NCBI RefSeq assembly: GCF_000715075.1
Contig: NC_134101.1
Location: 149,519,084 to 149,583,083 of the forward strand
Direction of reading: 5' to 3'
Length of the DNA stretch: 64,000 nucleotides
DNA from: Nicotiana tabacum
Lineage: Eukaryota; Streptophyta; Magnoliopsida; Solanales; Solanaceae
Positions 55,969 to 64,000 of the stretch are shown here, piece after piece. The translations under genes and the position numbers were made by a program. Below the pieces are notes generated by a model. The model was given only the letters and a program-made list of their open reading frames with translations. It was not told the DNA's origin and made no database searches. The stretch's first letter is position 1. Each line of letters begins with the position of its first letter.

Positions 55969-56630
55969 CTGTATCAAAGCAAAACAAATTGTTAGTTGCA
56001 ATTCATTATTCAACATGTTCAGGACTTTCGTAGGCAAGGGAGAAACAATTGGATACAGTAGGGTTATGAGTGTAACACGTGACTGTATGTAAAAGAGATC
56101 TACGGTCTGCACTATTTATATGTGCGGCCATAGAAAGGAATTAAGGTCTGCAAAATTGTGTTTTGCTGTTGATAAATGAAGTATGGTCTGCACAATTTCA
56201 AGTGCGGCCACACTTTAGACTCTTAAAATGTAGAGTCTCTGAAGATAGAGATATTGATGATCTGTGTTTGCAAGGGGAAAGCTTTGGTCCACACATTTTA
56301 AATTGCGGCCGCAGATCCCTGCTTCACTTAGTTGCAAAAATTCCAAATTTGTAGACTGCGCAAATTCAAATGCGGCCGCATATTTGAAAAGTTAAGAGGA
56401 TTCAACTTTTGTCTACTTAGGTTTTTCAATTTCTTGCCAAATAGACATGGCAACATAGTAAAAACACGAAATTACACTAACCCAACCCATTAGAGCATGT
56501 CTGATGGTTAGCCAGTTCAAATCTACCCCACATGGACACGTAGTTGAACTTTAATAACAGATGACCTAAAAAGAACTAAAAATCTAAAAATTAAAATAAC
56601 ACAATAATTTAACGTGAAATTGAAACATAC
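55969..56630 (-). other. Predicted 5'-UTR intron of split gene
   Basis: On the minus strand: donor ATCTG|GTATGT at 56630, acceptor TTTGATACAG at 55969, three bases before the ATG. The interior is AT-rich apart from TGCGGCC words. The sites are canonical, but no transcript evidence is available. Confidence 0.45.
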
Positions 56631-57085
56631 CAGATAGAGTAAGTGCAATGGGTGAAGAATCACATGTGGTTGTGTGTGAGAACAGTTAAGAATCTCTGAA
56701 GATTTTCAACAGAGCAACAATGCTTTGTTCAGAGAGGGAGAAGTGTAAAATAAGTTCTCTCCCTCTATTTATACCAACTGTTTTGAGAAGGGAAAAGAGG
56801 AGAGTGCGGCTGCACATTTTCATGTGCAGTACGCACTCTATCACCTGGGTTGACAATCTTTGATCATAACGTGTGGTCGGTACAATTTTAGTTGGCGCCA
56901 CAAATTTCACGTAGGGTCAAAGATCCACCTTTGCACTAACAATCTCAAACTTCAGAGAGTACACATTTTAAATATTTCAAATGTGCTATCTGCATGAGAA
57001 AGGTGCAGCCGTAATGTTGTTCTATCGTGGAACATAGAAATGTGCATCTCACACAAATAAAGTGCGGTCCACACATTTTTTAATA
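56098..57085 (-). repeat. Dispersed TGCGGCC(GCA) word repeats
   Basis: At least seven imperfect copies of a pattern (C)TGCACA-ATTT-nAA-(A)TGCGGCC, for example around 56120, 56185, 56290, 56360, 56801, 56875 and 57062. They are GC-rich words in AT-rich spacers, lying across the predicted intron and upstream promoter region. Confidence 0.6.
56764..56772 (-). promoter_or_regulatory. TATA box of split minus-strand gene
   Basis: The minus strand reads TATAAATAG, followed by a pyrimidine/purine mixed leader of ~140 bases up to the predicted intron donor at 56630. Distance and order fit a core promoter. Confidence 0.5.
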
Positions 57086-57239
57086 CTTAGCCATATTTTT
57101 GTCCACCTTTCTTGTAAACCACACTCATCCCTGTAGTACACTTTAAATCAAGTGATAACACAAATAACACCTAACTACGAAAGAAAAAGGAAAAGAAACT
57201 AGGTTGCCTCCTAAGAAGCGCCTGATTTAGCATTGCGGC

Positions 57240-59996
57240 TGTGACGATCCGGCCAATCATCTCATGAGTTACAGCTTTGTTTTACCCCATTTCTACTTCA
57301 TTATGCTTCGTTATCAGTATTATATGTGATCGAGTTGAGTAGTTTGCGTTCGGAGTGGATTTGGTAAGAAATGAGACACTTAGTCTCTTTTAAAAGGGTT
57401 TAAGTTGGAAAAGTCAACTGGGTGCTGACTTATGTATTAGAGGGCTTAGATGTGAGTTCTGATGGTTCGTTTAGCTTCTAGAGGTGATTTATGACTTAGG
57501 AGTGTGATCAGAATTGGTTTTAGAGGTCCAGTGTAGAATTAGGCTTGAATTTGTGAAGTTAGTATTTTGGCGATTTCCGGTTGGTAGGTGAGATTTTGAT
57601 CCGAGGGTCGGAAGGGAATTCCGAGAGTTGCAGTAGCTTCGTGGTGTCATTTGGGATGTGTGTGCAAAATTTCAGGGCATTTAGACGTGGTTTGATTGGG
57701 TTTTTGATCGAAAACGTATTTCGAAAGATTTCTGAAAAGCTAGGCTTGAATCCGACGTGTTTCGGGTAATTTGATGTTGTTTGAGGTGCTTTGATCATTG
57801 GAACAAGTTTGAATAAGGTATTGGGTCATGTTGGTGCTTTTGGTTGAGGTCACGGGGGCCTCGGGCTAAATTCGGATGGTTAACGGGAAGATATTTGGAG
57901 TTATGAGATCTCAGAAGTTGCTGCTTCTGGTATTTTCGCACCTGGGATTGGGGACCGCAGGTGCGGTGCCGCACATGTGGAAAAAGAGCAGCAAAAGCAA
58001 TTTGGGAAGGATAGCCAGGGACCGCAGATGCGGCATATGGACCGCACCTGCAGAGTCGCAGATGCGGCTCATGTACTGCAGATGCGGAACCTGTCCCCCT
58101 AAGTGATTTCCGCAGATGCGGAGGAATTACTACAGAAGCGGTACCGCATGAGCAGTGGTGGGATCGCAGATGCAAAAACTCCTAGGCAGAAAGTTTATAA
58201 GTCATTTTATCCGCGATTTTGAGCCATTTTTCCTCCATAGCTGAGTATTTTGAGAGCTTTTTGAAGGTGATTAAAGAGGGATTCAAGGAGAATTGATTGG
58301 AGGTAAGATTTTCGAACCTAAAAGTCGAATCTATTGTGAAATTAACCTAGAAATTCTTGGAACTTAAGCAAAAAATGGAAGAACTAGGGCTTGTGATTTT
58401 GAACTTTTGAATTGGGATTTGAAGGACCATTTGAGGTCGAAACTAAAAACTTTTGATATGTATGAACTCGTGGGGTGATAAGGAATCTAATGATGTGAAA
58501 ATTTCTGAGTTTCGAGAAGTGGGCCCAAGGCTCGAGTTTTGCTAATTTCGAGATGTTCGATTTTTTCGCTTGGGTTTTGTTCCCTTAACATATTGTGATG
58601 TATTCGTTCTAATTTTGGATAGATTTGACGCCCGTGGAGGCCGAGTCGAGGGGCAGAGGCGACGCGAGCTTGAGTTGTAGCTGGTTCGAGGTGAGTAATG
58701 ATTGTAAATGATGTCCTGAGGGTTTGAAACCCCGGATTGCACATCGTAGTGCTATATTGCGGTAGACACGCGCTGGATGATGAGCGTGGGGTCTTTTACT
58801 ACTGGGGATTGCGACTTGGTCCGTCCCGATTGATGATTTTTACTGCATATTTAACTGAAACTTATTTGTTATCATTATGATTTGGGCTGATTGCCATATT
58901 TGGGCTTTGTGCCAATTATTTGAATCCTTCGGGGATTTTTATCACTGTTTCCTCACTGTTTTGACTTATTATTTGAACTCAGTCTTGTTGGTACCTACTA
59001 TTTTACGAACTCAGCCACTTTTACTCAGATTTGAAACTTAAATGATATTTCTAAATGATGTTTTGGGCTGAGAACTACTATTTTACCAATGCCCGAGGGG
59101 CATGTGATGATTTTCGGACTGAGTGAGGCCGAGGGCCATATATGAGGATATGCTGCGTGATATGAGGCCGAGGGCCTGAGATACTTTATATGCCACGAGG
59201 TGGTTTGAGTGATATGAGGTTGAGTGCCGAGAGATGATGCCACGAGGTGGCTTGATATAGCGCTTGGGCCGTAAGGGGTCCCTCCGGAGCCTGCACACCC
59301 ACAGTGAGCGCGGGTACCCATCATGATCTGAGAGTGAGCCTGCGGGGATGATACTGTTCTGAGCGATTGTTACTGTGCCCGAAGGGCATATTTCTACTTG
59401 TTATTTTCCTGCTAAATTACCTATTTTACTTGGTTCAAAGGAATTTCATTTGACTTCTTCATGGATTTACTGCTTTAAGTGATCTTACTGTTTGATATAG
59501 AATTGATTTGTGCCTTTACGTGTTTTCTTGCTTTCAGCCATTATTTATATTTATTACTCACTGAGTCGGAGTACTCACATTACTTCCTGTACCATGTGTG
59601 CACATTCAGGCATCGCAGAGTCCGCTCCTGAGTGTTGATCCTCCCAGTCCAGGCAGTGTTTTTCGGAGACTATGAGGTAGCTGTTGGCGTCCGCAACCCC
59701 TGTGCCTCCCATATCTTACTATTTTTATGTTCTTGAACTTCTATATCGGATTTTGTATCTAGTAGACTGGTATCCGGATTTATTAGTTGCTCATGACTTG
59801 TGAACCCCGATTTGGGTTGTGTTGGGATGGATTCTACTGTTGTTATCGTTATTTCCGCAAATTATGGCTATTATATCATGTTTTAGAACTATTTATGGTA
59901 TTTAATTGTTTAAATGAGGTGTTCTCTTTTGGTATGGCTGCCCTTGTCTTTACGAGAGGCACTATCACGACCGGGTTTGGGGTAAGGGTCGTGACA
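57240..59996 (+). repeat. Tekay-type 5' LTR (2.76 kb)
   Basis: It begins TGTGACGATCCGGCC and ends GGGTCGTGACA, followed immediately by the primer site. The GC-rich island CGCA-NN-TGCG lies at 57935-58170 (ACCGCAGGTGCGGT at 57954-57967). The left flank is GCGGC (57235-57239); the other target copy lies beyond the window. Confidence 0.88.
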
Positions 59997-59998
59997 AG

Positions 59999-60011
59999 TT
60001 GGTATCAGAGC
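59999..60011 (+). other. Primer-binding site (initiator-Met tRNA type)
   Basis: TTGGTATCAGAGC starts two bases after the LTR end. Confidence 0.9.
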
Positions 60012-60197
60012 TTAGGTTACTTAGGTCTCACGAGTCATGAGCAGGTTTAGTAGAGTCTCGCGGATCGGTACGAAGACGTCTGTATTTATCCTCGAGAGGA
60101 TGCAGAACCCTTAGGAAAAACTTCATATTCTTGAAATTATTATTGTGCGAACTTGTTTGTTCGAGTACTAAACTTGTCATATTCCATTCTCTCACAG

Positions 60198-61740
60198 ATG
60201 GTGTGGACGCGAGCTACCGGACGAGGTGGACGACCACCAATGCCACCAGCTGAGCCCACAAGAGGTCGTGGATGCAGTCGTGGTCGTGGAAGAGGCAGAG
60301 CAGCGAGGGCAACACCTGTAGATCCACCAGTTACCCTAGCTCCGGATCAGGCTCCAACTATGGATGCTCCAGCAGTACCAGTTCAGGCACCAGCTATGCC
60401 CATCATGATTCTGGGTCTTCAGGAGGCCTTGGCACAGATCTTATCAGTTTGCACTGGCATGGCTCAAGCAGTTTCGGCCACTACAGCAGCAGCTACTTCA
60501 CAAGCTAGGGGAGGCAATCAGACCCTCGCTGCTCGCACGCTTGAGTAGGTAGTGCAGGGGCAGGGACTTCAGACAACAGGGGCACCTCCAGCCCAGCCAG
60601 TTGCACCAGCTCAGGAGTTTGTTGTGCCAGTTATGCCGGATGATGAGCAACATCGTCTTGAGAGATTTGGTAGACTCTAGCCTCCGTCATTCAGTGGTGC
60701 TAAGGGCGAGGATGCCCAGGGTTTTCTGGATAAGTGTCAGCGGATGCTCCATATAATAAGGATTCTTGAGTCTAGTGGTGTGGCATTTACTACTTTTCGA
60801 TTTTCTTGGTTCGCCTTCACTTGGTGGGAGGCGTATGAGAGGCGTAGGCCTGTGGGAGCAGTGCCCCTCACTTGGAAGGAGTTCTCCACTCTCTTCTTAG
60901 AGAAGTATGTACCGTAGTCTCATAGAGAAGAGCTGCGTAGACAGTTTGAGTGGTTGTGATAGGGGTATATGACTGTGTCACAGTATGAGTCGAGGTTTTC
61001 TGAGTTGGCTCGTCATGTCGTTTGGATGGTTCCGACAGATCGTGAGAGGATCAGGAGATTTGTTGATGGCCTTAACTATCATCTCTGTATTCTTATGACC
61101 CTATAGAGGGTGTTGGGTGCTACGGTCGAGGAGGTGGTTGATATCGCTCACGAGATTGAGACAGTTCGCCATCAGGATCGAGAGGAGAGGGAGGCCAAGA
61201 TTCCTGGATGATCGGGTAGTTATGGTGGTGCTCCTTCGAGGGGCCAGTTCCAGCATGGTAGAGGTTGTTCTTTCAGGCCTGCTCAGTCGGCCCATCCAGA
61301 GTATCGCGGGGCTTCTTCAGGTCATGGTTATCATGGGTCTCAGCAAGGCCAGTCTTCACTCAGTGCCCTCCCAGCTCAGAGTTCATCTCGTGCCCCGTCA
61401 GCTAAGGGTTCTTCTATGCCGAGTGCATCAGCTAGTCACTCTGGTGCAAGGGGTTCCCTTCAGTCCCCTTCTCCAGCACCTGGGAGTTGTTTTGAGTGTG
61501 GAGAGTTTGGGCATGTGTGGAGGCAGTGTCCTCATCGTGTTGCTAGTTCGTCCCAGCAGAGGGGTCAGCCCTCGACTTCTGCTCCAGTTACTTCACCACC
61601 TGCCCAGCCAGCTAGGGGTGGAGGTCAAGCAGCCAGAGGTCGTCCTAGAGGGGGAGGTCGATCAGGTGGCGGTCAGGCCCGTTTCTATGCACTTCCAGCT
61701 AGACCCGATGTTATTGCTTCAGATGCTGCTATTACAGGTA
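60198..61740 (+). pseudogene. Tekay gag, interrupted
   Basis: ATG at 60198 (MVWTRATGRGG), then an RG-rich basic patch (GCSRGRGRGRAAR), a Pro/Ala-rich linker and the gag core (PSFSGAKGEDAQGFLDKCQR, FAFTWWEAYE, WKEFSTLFLEKY, ESRFSELARHV). A Ser-rich linker follows, then the zinc knuckle CFECGEFGHVWRQCPH (61488-61537; C-x2-C-x4-H-x4-C). Stops occur at 60546 (TAG), in GRL*PPSF, in KYVP*SH, after FEWL, after LMTL and after KIPG, some reflecting C-to-T changes of CAG codons. Non-functional, but the full-length order is kept. Confidence 0.88.
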
Positions 61741-62400
61741 TTGTTTCAGTGTGCCACAGAGACGCCTCTGTATTATTTGATCCCGGTTCCACCTTTTGCT
61801 ATGTGTCATCATACTTTGCTTGTTATTAGGGTACGCTCCGTGAGTTTCTTGCCTTACCTGTTCACGTATCTACCCCGGTGGGCGATACTATTGTTGTAGA
61901 CCGTGTGTATCGGTCATATGTGGTGACTATTGGGGTTCTAGAGACCCGAGTGGATCTATTTCTATTGAGCATAATGAATTTTGATGTCATTTTGGGCATG
62001 GATTGGTTATCTCCGTGTTGTGCTATTCTGGACTATCATGCTAAGATAGTCACTTTGGCTATGCCGGGTGTGCCGCGGATCGAGTGGCGTGGTGTAACTG
62101 GTTATGTTCCTAGTAGAGTAATTTCTTTCTTGAAGGCCCAGCGTATGCTTGGGAAGGGTTGCCTTTCGTATCTAGCATTTGTGAGGGATGTTGGAGCTAA
62201 GACTCCTAGTATTGATTCTGTCCCAGTTGTGAGGGATTTTCTTGATGTGTTTCCTGCAGACCTACCGGGCTTGCCACCAGACAAGGATATTGATTTTGGT
62301 ATTGACCTGGTGCGGGGCACTCAGCCCATTTCTATTTCGCTATATCGTATGGCACCAGCAGAGTTGAAAGAATTGAAGGAGCAGCTTCATGAACTCCTAG
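61741..62400 (+). pseudogene. Tekay protease and linker
   Basis: VLFDPGSTFCYVSS (catalytic Asp 61779-61781) is followed by a TAG at 61827-61829 (SYFACY*), then in the same protein order [34 protein letters not shown] and a [15 protein letters not shown] linker. From 61878 one frame is open to 62975 through the linker and RT. The protease would cut the Gag-Pol polyprotein. Confidence 0.87.
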
Positions 62401-63060
62401 ATAAGGGGTTCATTCGGCCTAGTGTGTCACCTTGGGGTATTCTATTTTTGTTTGTGAAGAAGATTGATGGAACGATGAGAATGTGCATTGATTATAGGCA
62501 ATTGAACAAAGTAACAATTAAGAACAAGTATCATTTGCCTCACATTGATGATTTATTTGATCAGCTTCAGGGAGCGATAGTGTTCTCCAAGATTGATCTC
62601 CATTTGGGTTATCACCAGTTAAAGATCAGGGATTCAGATATTCTTAAAACTACTTTCAGGACCATATATGGTCATTATGAGTTCTTTGTGATGTCTTTCC
62701 GGCTAACCAATGCCGCAGCAGCGTTCATGCATTTGATGAACAACGTGTTCTGGCCTTATCTTGATTCATTCGTTATAGTCTTTATTGATGATATTCTGGT
62801 GTACTCTCGTAGCCAGGAGGAGCACGCAGAGCATTTAAGAGTTGTGTTGCAGAGATTGAGAGATAAGAAGCTTTATGCAAAATTCTCCAAGTGTGAGTTT
62901 TGGCTCAGTTCAGTGGCTTTCTTGGGGCATGTGGTGTCCAGTGAGGGTATTCAAGTTGATCCAAAGAAGATATAGGCAGTTCAGAGCTGGCCCAAACCGT
63001 CCCCAGCCACAGAGATTCGTAGCTTTCTTGGTTTGGCAGGCTATTATCGCCATTTTTTCA
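62401..63060 (+). pseudogene. Tekay reverse transcriptase, nearly open
   Basis: [39 protein letters not shown] (usual LRSGYHQ altered), [20 protein letters not shown] and the catalytic FIDD (62781-62792). All three catalytic Asp are present. A TAG at 62973-62975 interrupts just before [21 protein letters not shown] frameshift near 63060 then cuts the connection region (the phrase GFSSIA-like lies in another frame). Confidence 0.88.
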
Positions 63061-63650
63061 GGGATTCTCATCTATTGCATCGCCCTTGACCAAGTTAACT
63101 CAGAATGGTGTTTCATTTTTATGGTCGGACGAGTATGAGGAGAGCTTTCAGAAGCTCAAGACAACTTTGACCACAACTCCAGTGTTGGTTTTTCCATCAG
63201 CTTCAGGTTTATATACCGTGTATTATGATGCTTCTAGAGTTGGTATTGGTTGTGTATTGATGCAGGAGGGTAGAGTTATTGCTTATGCTTCTTGTCAGTT
63301 GAAGCCCCATGAGAAGAACTACCCCATTCATGATTTGGAGTTGGCTGCCATAGTTCATGCATTGAAGATTTGGAGGCATTATTTGTAGGGTGTATCTTGT
63401 GAGGTATTCACCGATCATCGCAGTCTTCAGCATTTGTTCAAGCAAAAGGATCTTAATTTGAGGCAGCGGAGGTGGTTGGAGTTGCTTAAATATTATGATA
63501 TCACTATATTGTATCATCCGAGAAAGGCCAATGTGGTGGCCGATGCTTTGAGCCAAAAGGAAATGAGTATGGGCAGTTTGGCATACATCCCAGTTGGGGA
63601 GAGACCTTTCGCAGTTGATGTTTAGGCCTTGGCCAATCGGTTCGTTAGGT
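63061..63650 (+). pseudogene. Tekay RNase H, interrupted
   Basis: [43 protein letters not shown] (catalytic Asp in YDAS; usual YCDAS/YTDAS), [20 protein letters not shown] (Glu), [20 protein letters not shown] (Asp in TDHRS) and [11 protein letters not shown] (Asp). A TAG at 63386-63388 (HYL*GVSCEVF) and a TAG near 63623 interrupt it. Confidence 0.87.
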
Positions 63651-64000
63651 TGGATATTTCGGAGCCCAGTCGGGTGTTGGCGTGTGTGGTTTCTCGGTCT
63701 TCCTTATTTGATCGCATCAGAGAGCACCAATATGATGACCCGCATTTGCTTGTCCTTAAGGACAGAGTTCAGCATGATGATGCTAGAGATGTGACAATTG
63801 GTTATGATGGGATGTTGAGGATGCAGGGCCGGATTTGTGTGCCCAATGTAGATGGGCTTCGGGAGTTGATTCTGGAAGAGGCCCATAGCTCGCGGTATTC
63901 CATTCATTCGGGTTCCGCGAAGATGTATCAGGATTTGAGGCAGCACTATTGGTGGAGAAGAATGAAGAAAGATATTTTGGGATTTGTAGGTCGGTGTCTC
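63651..64000 (+). pseudogene. Tekay integrase N-terminus, truncated by window end
   Basis: LFDRIREHQYDDPHLLVLKD, then GRICVPNVDGLRELILEEAH and SIHSGSAKMYQDLRQHYWW with the first residues of the HHCC zinc finger (the two His). The first finger Cys comes at the very end of the window. The DDE core is outside. Confidence 0.85.

Larger units (their letters stand above)
57240..64000 (+). mobile_element. Tekay-type chromovirus element, runs off window
   Basis: LTR, primer site, gag, protease, RT, RNase H and the start of integrase, in order on the plus strand. It is better preserved than the minus-strand copy at 19261-29730 but still has about ten stops or shifts. Integrase core, chromodomain and 3' LTR would lie to the right. 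Confidence 0.9.

Noticed and set aside
1..64000. tRNA, rRNA or other structural RNA genes, and intact host genes
   Set aside because: None found by eye. The only tRNA-like matches are 12-14 nt primer-binding sites. A tRNAscan or Infernal run would settle this.

Overview
The window is nuclear DNA of a flowering plant. It consists almost entirely of nested and decayed transposable elements, with no intact host gene that I can recognise. The chromovirus LTRs, the Tork-type copia element and the families of GC-rich repeat words remind me of Solanaceae, probably Nicotiana. That placement comes from memory of repeat families, not from a search.

Layout. 1-1613 is the end of a gypsy LTR with a repeated double hairpin. 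1618-2350 is a hAT-like non-autonomous element. 2359-5485 is the tail of a chromodomain gypsy element (Tekay/Del type) with its 3' LTR, and 5486-6165 is a minus-strand LTR fragment. 6166-6595 (minus) is the N-terminal part of a CACTA transposase, and a CACTA-type terminus sits at 18203-18213. Between them lie a broken coding sequence of unknown function (7830-9347 and 14359-14481) that is split by a young Tork-type copia element (9348-14358, TSD GCAAA), two ~1.05 kb hAT-like repeats with 8-bp TSDs, and a fragment of a polygalacturonase-inhibitor (PGIP) LRR gene. This looks like a CACTA element carrying gene fragments.

18214-57239 looks like one minus-strand transposon-type gene cut into three pieces (55965-55480, 34956-34253 and 19260-19024). 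One cut is a 20.5 kb Tat/Ogre-lineage gypsy element (34957-55479, TSD GCCAC, 4.4 kb LTRs, ORF1, gag, protease, G-patch, RT, RNase H, archaeal-type RNase H, integrase). The other is a decayed minus-strand Tekay element (19261-about 29730) next to the 5' part of another minus-strand gypsy element (29731-34252). 57240 to the window end is a plus-strand Tekay-type element that runs off the edge in its integrase.

All pol genes carry stops, frameshifts or catalytic changes, so nothing here looks autonomously active. The copia element is closest, with one in-frame stop, one frameshift and five LTR substitutions. The most unusual signals are: an inverted segment that distinguishes the two LTRs of the Tat element; compensatory changes in a repeated double hairpin; a GC-rich palindromic island about 700 bp into every Tekay-type LTR; reading frames that resume exactly across insertions; and a promoter plus 5'-UTR intron predicted for the split minus-strand gene. 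I found no clearly new enzymatic or defence system.
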